The notes beneath the pieces were generated by a model. That model saw only the letters and a program-made list of their open reading frames with translations, ran no database searches and had not been told where the DNA came from. From positions 62,001-126,000 of the forward strand of contig NZ_VMSG01000002.1 of the NCBI RefSeq assembly GCF_007713465.1: a stretch of DNA of 64,000 nucleotides, written 5' to 3'. Positions 25,499 through 37,970 of the stretch are shown here, one piece after another (positions within the stretch are counted from its first letter, which is position 1; the number at the start of each line of letters is the position of its first letter). A program made the translations under genes and the position numbers. The stretch is from Pseudomonas sp. H3(2019) (GTDB lineage Bacteria > Pseudomonadota > Gammaproteobacteria > Pseudomonadales > Pseudomonadaceae).

Positions 25499-26365
25499 AT
25501 GCAAGCCATCCGCAGCATCCTGGTGGTCATCGAACCCTTGCCCGAGGAGAGCCTGGCCCTCAAGCGCGCCAAGCTGATCGCCGGGGTGACTCAAGCGCAT
25601 CTGCACCTGCTGATCTGCGATAAAGAGCATGATCACTCGGCGCTGTTGAGCGTGCTCAAGGCCAGCCTGCAGGAAGACGGCCATAGTGTCACCACCGAGC
25701 AGGCCTGGAACAAAAGCCTGCATGAAACCATCATCGATGTGCAGCAGGCCGAGGGTTGCGGGCTGGTGATCAAGCAACACTTCCCGGACAACCCGCTGAA
25801 GAAAGCCCTGCTGACCCCGGCGGACTGGAAATTGCTGCGCCAGTGCCCGAGCCCGGTGTTACTGGTGAAAACCTCGAAACCCTGGACCGGCGGGACGGTT
25901 CTGGCGGCCATTGACGTGGGCAACAGCGACCCCGAGCACCGCGTGCTGCATGCGAGCATCGTCGATCTTGGCTTCGACATCGCCCACCTGGCCAAGGCCC
26001 AGTTGCACGTCATCAGCGCCCATCCGTCGCCCATGCTCTCGGCGGCCGACCCGGTGTTCCAGCTCAAGGAAACCATCGAGGCCCGCTACCGCGAGCAGTG
26101 CAAAGCGTTCCAGGCCGAATTCGACATCGACGACGAACACTTGCATATCGAAGAAGGTCCGGCCGATGTGCTGATTCCCCACATTGCGCATAAATTGCAG
26201 GCGTCGGTGACCGTTATCGGCACCGTGGCGCGCACCGGGTTCTCGGGGGCCTTGATCGGAAATACTGCGGAAGTGGTGCTTGATTCGCTGGAAAGCGATG
26301 TGCTGGTGCTCAAGCCACAGGAAATCATGGATCACCTGGAAGAATTGGTGACCAGCGGCAAGTAA
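25499..26365 (+). CDS. Tandem-domain universal stress protein (UspE-like)
   Basis: 288 residues with two Usp (HUP-fold) domains, about 1-140 and 150-288. The second domain has the ATP-binding type signature VIGTVARTGFSGALIGNTAEVVLDSLESDVLVLKP (G-x2-G-x9-G-S/N pattern), the first a degenerate one. GGAG lies 9 bases before the ATG at 25499. A perfect ANR box 70 bases upstream indicates induction at low oxygen; tandem Usp proteins support anaerobic survival in Pseudomonas. Confidence 0.88.
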   Translation: MQAIRSILVVIEPLPEESLALKRAKLIAGVTQAHLHLLICDKEHDHSALLSVLKASLQEDGHSVTTEQAWNKSLHETIIDVQQAEGCGLVIKQHFPDNPLKKALLTPADWKLLRQCPSPVLLVKTSKPWTGGTVLAAIDVGNSDPEHRVLHASIVDLGFDIAHLAKAQLHVISAHPSPMLSAADPVFQLKETIEARYREQCKAFQAEFDIDDEHLHIEEGPADVLIPHIAHKLQASVTVIGTVARTGFSGALIGNTAEVVLDSLESDVLVLKPQEIMDHLEELVTSGK

Positions 26366-26509
26366 GCGCAACCGGTCGCGGCTCCTGCGCATCCAAGGAG
26401 CTGGGGGAGTTGGCCTCTATCAGCACCGACCTGTTAGTTCTTACAGTATCCAGAGTCGAGGAGGTTATGCATTGTGGCGAGGACACCACCTTGATCAAGG
26501 CCAGCACGG

Positions 26510-29398
26510 ATGCCAACAATATCTTCGGTTTATGCAGATACCGCCACACCGAACATTATGGTGTCGGACCCACGTGGCCTAACGATCAGGACCGTGCAGT
26601 TCCATCGACGGCTCGCGACCGACCCGCTTGAAACGCGGGTCACCCACCAACGGTTCGATACCGCCGGCCGACCGGTTGCCAGCCGTGACCCGTATTTGTT
26701 TGCCTTGGCCCAAACCGACGCATCTGTCCCCGCCAACCTGTGCCAGATCTTCAGCCTGTCCGGCGTACCGTTGGCGACCCAGAGCGTGGATGCCGGCTGG
26801 CGGCTGGCGCTACCGGGTGAAGCCGGGCAAGCAGTCGAACGCTGGGATGGCCGTGGCAGCCACTCACGGACCGAATACGATGAACTGCTGCGCTCGGTGG
26901 CCGTGCAGGAGCGTGGAGCTGACGTTGCCGAACACACACTGGAGCGCTTTAGCTATGCCGGCGCCGATGCGGACGCCGCCGCCCACAATCGGTGTGGGCT
27001 GTTGATTCGCCATGACGACCCGGCCGGCACCCTGCACCTGCTCGACCTGAGCCTCAGTGGCGCACCGCTGCAACAGCGGCGACATTTTTTACTCAGCACA
27101 GACGCGCCCGACTGGCCGATCAACGTAGCCGAGCGGGACGCCTTGCTCGAAACCGTGAACGGTGCAACCACCTGGAACAGCTACGCCCCCAGCGCCGAAC
27201 CGCTAAGTCAGACCGACGCACTCGGCAACCGTCAAGCCTTCGCCTACACCGTCGCCGGCCAACTGAAAAACACCCGGCTGACCCTGGCCGGTGACGGGCA
27301 GATCGAGAAGGTGCTGGTCAGTGCCATCCACTACAACCCCTTCGGTCAGGTCGAATCGGAGACCGCCGGTAACGGCGTGATCACCGCTCACCGCTACGAC
27401 CCCGCCAACGGTCGGCTGACGAACCTCAGCGCTCACAAAGCCGATGGCACGCCGCTGCAAGACCTGAGCTACACCTACGACCCGGTCGGTAATGTGCTGA
27501 GCATCAAGGATGCCGCGCAACCGACTCGTTACTTCAACAACCAGCGCATCGAGCCGATCAAGACGTACCGCTACGACACGCTCTACCAACTGATCGAAGC
27601 CACGGGCTGGGAAGCCAACACTAGCCGAGGCGGCCCGGCCCTGCTGGACTTGCACCCCCTGCCACCCGACCCCAAGCAGATTGCCAACTACACCCAGACC
27701 TGCCACTACGACGCGGGCGGTAATCTGCTGGATCTGCTGCATGTCGGCGCCCATGCCCACGGCCGCACCTTGACCCGCGCGCGCTACAGCAACCGTTGCC
27801 TGCCCGATCGAAATGACCGACCACCGACCGAAGATGAACTGGCCGCCGCCTTCGATGCCAACGGCAACCTGTGCGAATTGCAAGCGGGGCAGCCTCTGAG
27901 TTGGGATCTGCGCAATCAGTTACAGCAAGTGCGTCCGGTGGTACGCGAAGACGCGGAGGACGACCGCGAGCGGTATATCTATGACAGCGGCGGCCAACGT
28001 GTGCGCAAGGTTCGTACCAGCCAGACCAACGCCCGCACGCTCACCAGCGAGGTGCGTTACCTGCCCAGTGTGGAGGTCCGCACCCACAGAGGCACCGGTG
28101 AAATCCTGCATGTCATCATCGCCAGCGCCGGGAGCAACAGTGTGCAAGTGCTGCATTGGGTAGCCAGGCAACCCGACGACCTCGCCAATGACCAGGTGCG
28201 TTACAGTCTTGGCGATCACTTGAAATCCAGCACTCTGGAACTGGACCAACAGGCCGGTCTGATCAGCCAGGAATGGTATTACCCGTTCGGTGGCACCGCG
28301 TGCTGGGCGGGTCGATCCGCGACTGAGGCCACGTACAAAACCGTGCGTTATTCCGGCAAGGAACGGGATGCAACGGGGCTTTATTACTATGGATTCCGCT
28401 ATTACGCGCCGTGGTTGCAGCGGTGGATCAATCCGGATCCCGCGGGGCCAGTTGATGGGCTCAATTTTTATCGGATGGTGAGGAACAACCCGATTACGTT
28501 ATTCGACCCAGATGGGCTGTCAGCTCACGGGGACTTGGCGCGAGAAATCATGGGTTCCAAGTCTTTTAACAAGGCTTACCGCAAAAACCCGGAGCGCGCA
28601 CTTGAAGCCATGAAAGAAACAAGCCTGGAGAGGGGCAATGATCCTCACGTTGTCGACAAGGCAATAAAAAGGGTTCAGAAAGAAATGGCTGCCAGCGATG
28701 ACGCTTTGGCGCAAGCAATGACTAAGCTAGCCGTTGCCGAGCATCAGAAGCTTATTCGCAAACCCTCGCAGGAATATATTTACATGAAAGAGTTCAAAGC
28801 TATTTATTCAACAACTTACGGCTCGGACGTGATCAATACTGCCATGAGAACCGGAGCACAAATATCCCTGAATGGAAAAAAGGTAGTGCGCGAGCTAATA
28901 GAGCGAGTTGGAGATCAAGAATTTTCGGGGGCGCACGGAAAAGAAAGAGTAAGATTCATCGAAATCATCGCAAACGGTTTAAATATCCATAACACCGAGC
29001 AAATAAGCTATCAGTTGTACAAGCAAGCTAACGAATCAACGCAAACCTATTTTCGAGGGCAAGAAATAACTGAGTCGGGGTTGGAAAATTTTTTGGCCGC
29101 CAAAAAAGATGGCTCCGTAATGCATTCAAAGAGCTTCCTTTCGGTAGCTAAAGAAAAAAATACTGCCGAAGAGTTCATGAGCGGAAAGACATCTGTTCTT
29201 TTTATCATAGAGGGATTTAGCGCCGCCAATGTGATTTCAACTTATTCCGCGACGACTGTAAGGGGCTATGTGTTCACTCCTCATGCAGATTTCACAGTGA
29301 CCGCTGTCGGTACAAGAGAGAACAAAAAAGGTCAGTACGTCGTAAAGCTCAAAGAAGTACGAGGCCATACTGGCAGTCGAGCCGACATGCCTTATTAG
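26510..29398 (+). CDS. TccC-like Rhs toxin (Tc toxin C component) with variable C-terminal domain
   Basis: 962 residues. The N-terminus (PRGLTIRTVQFHRR..., VTHQRFDTAGRPVASRDPYL, SVDAGWRLALPGEAGQAVERWD, LLIRHDDPAGTL) matches the TccC subunit of insecticidal Tc toxins; YD repeats follow, then the Rhs core YSGKERDATGLYYYGFRYYAPWLQRWINPDPAG ... NNPITLFDPDGL ending at residue 670, where these proteins self-cleave. Residues 671-962 are the toxin domain: A+T-rich DNA, TYFRGQE (Arg849) and SKSFLS (Ser875, Ser878), resembling R-S-E ADP-ribosyltransferases, but the expected E-x-E is not where it should be. No TcA, TcB, VgrG or immunity gene is nearby. AAGG lies 9 bases before the ATG. Confidence 0.85.
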   Translation: MPTISSVYADTATPNIMVSDPRGLTIRTVQFHRRLATDPLETRVTHQRFDTAGRPVASRDPYLFALAQTDASVPANLCQIFSLSGVPLATQSVDAGWRLALPGEAGQAVERWDGRGSHSRTEYDELLRSVAVQERGADVAEHTLERFSYAGADADAAAHNRCGLLIRHDDPAGTLHLLDLSLSGAPLQQRRHFLLSTDAPDWPINVAERDALLETVNGATTWNSYAPSAEPLSQTDALGNRQAFAYTVAGQLKNTRLTLAGDGQIEKVLVSAIHYNPFGQVESETAGNGVITAHRYDPANGRLTNLSAHKADGTPLQDLSYTYDPVGNVLSIKDAAQPTRYFNNQRIEPIKTYRYDTLYQLIEATGWEANTSRGGPALLDLHPLPPDPKQIANYTQTCHYDAGGNLLDLLHVGAHAHGRTLTRARYSNRCLPDRNDRPPTEDELAAAFDANGNLCELQAGQPLSWDLRNQLQQVRPVVREDAEDDRERYIYDSGGQRVRKVRTSQTNARTLTSEVRYLPSVEVRTHRGTGEILHVIIASAGSNSVQVLHWVARQPDDLANDQVRYSLGDHLKSSTLELDQQAGLISQEWYYPFGGTACWAGRSATEATYKTVRYSGKERDATGLYYYGFRYYAPWLQRWINPDPAGPVDGLNFYRMVRNNPITLFDPDGLSAHGDLAREIMGSKSFNKAYRKNPERALEAMKETSLERGNDPHVVDKAIKRVQKEMAASDDALAQAMTKLAVAEHQKLIRKPSQEYIYMKEFKAIYSTTYGSDVINTAMRTGAQISLNGKKVVRELIERVGDQEFSGAHGKERVRFIEIIANGLNIHNTEQISYQLYKQANESTQTYFRGQEITESGLENFLAAKKDGSVMHSKSFLSVAKEKNTAEEFMSGKTSVLFIIEGFSAANVISTYSATTVRGYVFTPHADFTVTAVGTRENKKGQYVVKLKEVRGHTGSRADMPY

Positions 29399-29506
29399 AA
29401 CATCCGAAAAGGCACTGGGTGTGGCAATGAACCGGCAGTACTTGGCTTATACAGCCTTACTGTTATTGGCTCGTCACACTCCAGTACCCTTATAGTTCCG
29501 TGCCCG

Positions 29507-31737
29507 TTATCCCTCCGGCCGCAACATCAACACCGCCAACGGCGGCAAATTCAGCACCAGCGACAAGGGCTGGCCGTGGCTGCCCTCCTCTTCAGTCATC
29601 ACACCGCCACCATTGCCGTAGTTGGAGCCAGCGTAGATGCCCGCATCGCTGTTGATCACTTCATTCCAGCGCCCGCCAATGGGCACGCCAATCCGATAGG
29701 CCGGACGCGGCACCGGCGTGAAGTTCGCCACCACCAGCACCGGCCGCCCTTCCTTGCTCCAGCGCAGCCAGGCATAGACGCTGTTCATCGCGTCATCGCC
29801 GATCAGCCATTGGAAGCCCTGCGGCACATCGTCCTGTTCGTGCAGCGCCGGCTCTTCGCGGTAGAGCTGGTTGAGGTCAGTCACCAGTTTTTGCACGCCG
29901 AGGTGTTCCGGGTATTGCAGCAAGTACCAATCCAGCTGCTGATCGTGATTCCATTCGCGCCACTGGCCGAACTCACAGCCCATGAACAGCAGTTTTTTAC
30001 CCGGATGAGCCCACATGAAACTCAGGTAAGCGCGCAAGTTGGCGAACTTCTGCCAGCGATCGCCGGGCATCTTGTCGATCAGCGAATGCTTGCCGTGTAC
30101 CACTTCATCGTGGGAAATCGGCAGGATAAAGCGTTCGGACCAGGCGTAAACCAGGCCAAAGCTCAGTTCGTTGTGATGATGGGCGCGGTAGACCGGGTCC
30201 TGCTGAATGTAATGCAGTGAATCGTGCATCCAGCCCATGTTCCATTTGTAGTCGAAGCCCAACCCGCCATGCTGTGTGCCCTGGCTGACCCCCGGCCAGG
30301 CCGTGGACTCCTCGGCAATCACCAGCGCACCGGGCGCTTCGAGGTCGATCACATCGTTGAGATGACGGACAAAATCAATCGCTTCGAGGTTTTCCCTACC
30401 GCCATGACGATTGGGCACCCACTCGCCGGCCTTGCGTGAATAGTCGCGATACAGCATCGAGGCCACTGCATCGACCCGCAGCCCATCGACATGAAAATGT
30501 TTCAGCCAGTGCAATGCCGACGCCAGCATAAAGCCATGCACTTCGGTGCGCCCGAGGTTGTAAATCAGCGTGTCCCAGTCCTGATGAAAACCTTCCAGCG
30601 GGTTGCCGTACTCATAAAGCGCGGTGCCGTCGAACTGTGCCAGGCCATGGGTATCGGTGGGAAAATGCGCCGGCACCCAATCGAGGATCACCCCGATGTC
30701 GGCCAGGTGGCAGGCGTTGACGAACGCGGCAAAGTCACTGGGCGAGCCGTAACGGGCGCTCGGGGCGAATTGCGATAATGGCTGATAACCCCAGGAACCG
30801 CCGAACGGGTGCTCCATGATCGGCATCAGTTCGATATGGGTGAAACCGAGTTTCTGCACATAAGGGATCAGATGTTCGGCCAATTCGCCCCATGTGTATT
30901 GACGCGCCACTTCACCGACGTCATCCACTTCGCACTGCCAGGAACCGGCATGCAGCTCATAGATCGACAGCGGCGCGCTCGGCCGGTGGCGCTCGCCGCG
31001 CGTCTGCATCCAGTCCTGATCCTGCCAATCGATATGCAACGGTGAGGCGACTTTCGAGGCAGTGTCCGGCGGTAGTTGTGTCGCCAGTGCCATGGGGTCG
31101 GCCTTCAGCGGCAAAATCCCGTGGGCACCGAGAATTTCGTACTTGTACGCCTCCCCCGCCTGCAAGCGCGGAACAAACAGCTCCCAGACGCCGGACGGAT
31201 GACGCAGCCGCATCGGATGCCGGCGACCATCCCAGACGTTGAAATCGCCGACCACCGAGACCCGCCGGGCATTCGGTGCCCACACGGCAAAACACACGCC
31301 GTCGACACCCTCGACATTCTTCAACTGCGCCCCCAGACACGCACTGAGATCCCGGTGATTGCCCTCGGCGAACAGATACAGATCTATCTCACCCAGCAAC
31401 GGACCGAAGCTGTAAGGATCCTCTGCGGTTTGCTCACCACCGGCCCAACGGGTGCGCAACAGGTAAGCCTGTGCCCGATCGAAATGCCCGACGAACAACC
31501 CCGGCACTTCGGTCGGGTTCAAGCTGCCGAGTTCTTCGCCGGAGTCACGGGCAATCACCCGCACGCTCAAGGCGTCCGGCAGGTAAGCGCGAATGAACTG
31601 ACCGCCGGCCCCATCTGCATGGGGTCCGAGTATCGCAAAGGGATCCTGATGCTCGGCACGCACCAGCGCCTCGATGTCTCGCGCCGCCGGCAGCAGCGCT
31701 TCTTTCACCGGTCCCTGCTCCCTCAATGATGGCTCCG

Positions 31738-31741
<4 letters not shown>
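29507..31741 (-). CDS. glgB: 1,4-alpha-glucan branching enzyme
   Basis: 744 residues, standard for GlgB with two N-terminal CBM48-like domains before the GH13 barrel. Catalytic motifs: [16 protein letters not shown] (nucleophile Asp), [13 protein letters not shown] (acid/base Glu) and [12 protein letters not shown] (third Asp); [14 protein letters not shown] is family typical. It transfers glucan chains to alpha-1,6 positions, making branched glucan. Its ATG overlaps the TreS-maltokinase stop (ATGA), so it is translationally coupled as last gene of glgE-treS-glgB. Confidence 0.95.
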
Positions 31742-35079
<3,338 letters not shown>

Positions 35080-35116
35080 TGGAAACTCCCATCGAGTTCG
35101 TGAACTCCTGTAGCAG

Positions 35117-35228
35117 ATCGTTCCCACACTCTGCGTGGGAATGCATCCAGTGACGCTCTGCGTCACAGCTGACAGAGCGGACGCGGAGCGTCCAGGGCGG
35201 CATTCCCACGCAGAGCATGGGAACGATC
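35117..35228. repeat. REP-type inverted repeat pair between glgE and treS
   Basis: GATCGTTCCCACACTCTGCG and its reverse-complement counterpart (ending GCATGGGAACGATC) form the two ends of a ~112-base element, with the internal GACGCTCTGCGTC hairpin. A single copy of the same unit is at 62780-62808. Typical Pseudomonas REP doublet in a transcribed spacer; may affect relative expression or mRNA stability in the operon. Confidence 0.7.
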
Positions 35229-35235
35229 ATAAACT

Positions 35236-37257
35236 TCAAGTTGCAGTAATCCGCCATATCCCGAACGGCTGATTCCACGGCTCGATGCGCATCCATTGAG
35301 TCTTGCCGTGCCAGTCCCAGCGGTGGCCGTTCATCAGGTCTTCACCCTGGGTCACCGCGTCGTCGGGCAGGCCCATCTCCCACAGCGGCAGCTCAAAGTG
35401 CGCCTCCTGGGCGTTGAACGGGTCGAGGCTGACCGCCACCAGAATAAAATTGCTGCCATCGGCCGTGCGTTTACCGAAGTACAGAATGTTGTCGTTCCAC
35501 ACGTTGTAGACCTGCAAACCCAAATGGCTGTGCAAGGCCGGGTTTTGCCGGCGAATACGGTTGAGCTGGGCGATCTCGGCGATGATGTTGCCCGGTGCAG
35601 TGAAGTCCCGGACACGGATTTCATACTTCTCGGAGTCGAGGTATTCCTCCTTGCCCGGCACTGGCGCCGACTCGCACAGTTCAAACCCCGAATACATGCC
35701 CCACAGGCCCGAGCCCATGGTCGCCAGCGCAGCCCGGATCAGAAAGCCGGCACGGCCCGATTCGTGGAGAAAGCCCGGATTGATGTCAGGTGTGTTGACG
35801 AAAAAGTTGGGCCGGAAGCACTCGCGCCAGGGCGACTGGTTCAGCTCGGTGAGGTACGTCGCCAACTCGTGCTTGGTGTTACGCCAGGTGAAGTAGGTGT
35901 AGCTCTGGGAGTAACCGACCTTGCCCAAGCGCGCCATCATGGCCGGGGTGGTAAAGGCCTCGGCCAGGAAGATCACTTCGGGATACAACGCCCGCACATC
36001 CCCAATCAGCCACTGCCAGAACGGCAAGGGCTTGGTGTGCGGATTGTCGACCCGGAAAATCTTCACGCCCTCCTCGACCCAGCCGACCACGATGTCCCGC
36101 AGCTCCAGCCACAGGCTGGGAATCGCCTCGCTGGCGTAGAAGTCGACGTTGACGATGTCCTGATATTTCTTCGGCGGGTTTTCGGCGTATTTGATGGTGC
36201 CGTCCGGCCGCCAGTTGAACCAGCCCGGATGCTGCTTCAGCCACGGATGGTCCTGGGAGCATTGAATCGCGAAATCCAGCGCGATCTCCAGCCCGTGTGC
36301 GGCAGCGGCCTTGACCAGACGACGGAAGTCCTCGCGACTGCCCAACTGCGGGTGAATCGCCTCGTGCCCCCCTTCGATACCGCCGATGGCGTACGGGCTG
36401 CCGTGGTCATCGGGGCCGGCGGTCAGGGAATTGTTGGGACCTTTGCGATAACGGCGACCGATCGGGTGAATCGGCGGAAAGTACAGCACGTCAAAGCCCA
36501 TGTCCTGGATCATCGCCAGACGTGAGTGGACATCGTCGAATGTACCGTGGCGCGCCGGATCATCGGTGATCGAGCGCGGAAACAACTCATACCAGCTGGC
36601 GAACTGCGCACGTTCGCGCTCGACGTCCAGCGGGTACTCCGGACTCAGGCTGAGGTAGGGACGCAGATCGGCCTCGGTCATCAACCGGGCACTGCGCGGG
36701 TGCAGAAACAGTGCGACTTGCTCGGTTTCAAGCAGCCCGGCCAGCTCCTGATGCAGCGCTGCAAGTTTCTCGCTCAACTGAGCGTCACTGCGCTCCGCCG
36801 CCTGCAGCACCTGGATACGCCCTTCCTGCAGCTCCAGGCTGACCGGCACGCCCGCTGTGTGTTTCTTTTCCAGTTCATGACAGAAACTGGCGAACTGATC
36901 GATCCAGGCCTCGATACAAAACCGATACCTCCCCGGCATTGCAACGCTGAACTGACCTTTCCAGGCGTTATTGCCCAGATCGGTCATGACTTCGCTCTGC
37001 CAGATCGAGTCGGCCTCGACACGCCAACGCACGCGCACCGCAAGCGTATCGTGACCGTCGGCAAAAACCTTGCTGCTCACCGTCACCGCCTGCCTTTCGA
37101 TAGCCTTGGCTGCAAACTGGCCGCCATCGATCACAGGCTGGGTGCTCTCGATAATAATCCGCGGCAGCAACAAGGCCTGCGACAATGGCAGTTGCGGGTA
37201 GTACTGCAGCTCAGTCGGTTTTTCAGTCGTCATCGAGCCTCGCCCCTTACGCCCCAT
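35236..37257 (-). CDS. glgE: Alpha-1,4-glucan:maltose-1-phosphate maltosyltransferase
   Basis: 673 residues. GH13_3 enzyme that adds maltose from maltose-1-phosphate to alpha-glucan. Motifs: FPPIHPIGRRYRKGPNN (phosphate/active-site loop), GVKIFRVDNPHTKPLPFWQWL (nucleophile Asp), VIFLAEAFTTPAMM (Glu), and NFFVNTPDINP. Two starts are possible: ATG 37257 (AGGAG 5 bases upstream) and ATG 37233 (MTTEKP..., GAGG upstream). First gene of the glgE-treS/mak-glgB run; an ECF-type promoter lies at 37307-37334. In pseudomonads this pathway makes glucan and draws on trehalose during osmotic and desiccation stress. Confidence 0.94.
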   Translation of the reverse strand: MGRKGRGSMTTEKPTELQYYPQLPLSQALLLPRIIIESTQPVIDGGQFAAKAIERQAVTVSSKVFADGHDTLAVRVRWRVEADSIWQSEVMTDLGNNAWKGQFSVAMPGRYRFCIEAWIDQFASFCHELEKKHTAGVPVSLELQEGRIQVLQAAERSDAQLSEKLAALHQELAGLLETEQVALFLHPRSARLMTEADLRPYLSLSPEYPLDVERERAQFASWYELFPRSITDDPARHGTFDDVHSRLAMIQDMGFDVLYFPPIHPIGRRYRKGPNNSLTAGPDDHGSPYAIGGIEGGHEAIHPQLGSREDFRRLVKAAAAHGLEIALDFAIQCSQDHPWLKQHPGWFNWRPDGTIKYAENPPKKYQDIVNVDFYASEAIPSLWLELRDIVVGWVEEGVKIFRVDNPHTKPLPFWQWLIGDVRALYPEVIFLAEAFTTPAMMARLGKVGYSQSYTYFTWRNTKHELATYLTELNQSPWRECFRPNFFVNTPDINPGFLHESGRAGFLIRAALATMGSGLWGMYSGFELCESAPVPGKEEYLDSEKYEIRVRDFTAPGNIIAEIAQLNRIRRQNPALHSHLGLQVYNVWNDNILYFGKRTADGSNFILVAVSLDPFNAQEAHFELPLWEMGLPDDAVTQGEDLMNGHRWDWHGKTQWMRIEPWNQPFGIWRITAT

Positions 37258-37306
37258 GGACGCTCCTGTGCTTGATCGTGTGCTGCTTGCATGACGCTAC
37301 TTAGGT

Positions 37307-37334
37307 TCCGAGCGCCGCAACCTTCGAAAAGTTC
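37307..37334 (-). promoter_or_regulatory. AlgU/RpoE-like promoter of glgE
   Basis: Minus strand GAACTT (37334-37329), 17-base spacer, then TCGGA (37311-37307), close to the AlgU consensus GAACTT-N16/17-TCTGA. Start would be near 37300, 40-65 bases before glgE. A second copy with the same flanks lies at 39696-39723. Confidence 0.6.
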
Positions 37335-37422
37335 AGCCGGATGTACGCAGGGCCCTTGAAGGAATCAAATCCGTCAGTCGGCAGTCCATCGGAGTAAGCC
37401 AAGCACAAAAGAGGCCACAGCG

Positions 37423-37536
37423 ATGAATATCCTGATCCCGGCCGAAACGCCGGATCCGAACATCGACCAACCTGTCCTGCCACCGGGTGATCCCGATTCA
37501 GTGCCCGAAAAGGATCCCGTCCCACCGGCCACCTAA
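37423..37536 (+). CDS. Small proline-rich protein (37 residues)
   Basis: ATG with GAGG 8 bases upstream encodes MNILIPAETPDPNIDQPVLP, then GDPDSVPEKDPVPPAT and a stop. Acidic, proline-rich and probably disordered. Short proteins of this style occur near glycogen/trehalose genes in pseudomonads as far as I recall; no function can be assigned. Divergent from glgE. Confidence 0.55.
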   Translation: MNILIPAETPDPNIDQPVLPPGDPDSVPEKDPVPPAT

Positions 37537-37697
37537 CAACCCTTGGGCGACCGGCCAAAAGAAGTATGGGTGAAGTGCGCGCGTAAAGCGGGAAACCGGG
37601 CGCGAACGCCCGGTCAAGTGACGCTGGGCAATATTTATCCGTTGAAAACTGCCAACATCGGGGGTACGGTCGATTGGGCGTCATCCCCTCAGTACAG

Positions 37698-37970
37698 TCA
37701 ATCAAAGGTGTATTTGCCTTCGAGCATGAACGCCGGCTCTCTCCAGTTGGGCCCCCTGACAATTCCGCCCCCACCATATTTGATAAAACCGGCGTCGCTC
37801 ATATTTTTGACGAGGTTCAATAGCCCTATATTGTCTGTCACATGTGCCCAGTTAGCCCTGTTATAAAATCGATCAAGCTGAGGAAGGGAGATACCCAACT
37901 CATTTTTGGTGAAAAATAGAATGACCTCTTCAGGTTTTTCGTTGAGTACAATTGTCATTATGATGCTCAT
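37698..37970 (-). CDS. Probable immunity protein for the pyocin
   Basis: 90 residues, no signal peptide or membrane helix. It overlaps the pyocin stop codon by 4 bases (ATGA) and has a near-perfect AGGAGG 8 bases upstream, placed inside the toxin's last codons. Size, position and translational coupling are those of colicin/pyocin immunity genes; I do not recognise the family from sequence. An internal ATG at codon 5 could also start it. Confidence 0.65.
   Translation of the reverse strand: MSIIMTIVLNEKPEEVILFFTKNELGISLPQLDRFYNRANWAHVTDNIGLLNLVKNMSDAGFIKYGGGGIVRGPNWREPAFMLEGKYTFD

Noticed and set aside
29431..29499. 22-codon frame after the TccC gene as an immunity gene
   Set aside because: Too short, no binding site, mostly hydrophobic MNRQYLAYTALLLL with no family; no evidence of function.
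37230..37292. 20-codon upstream frame overlapping the second glgE start as a leader peptide
   Set aside because: No Shine-Dalgarno and no codon run or terminator; noted only under the twin-promoter finding.
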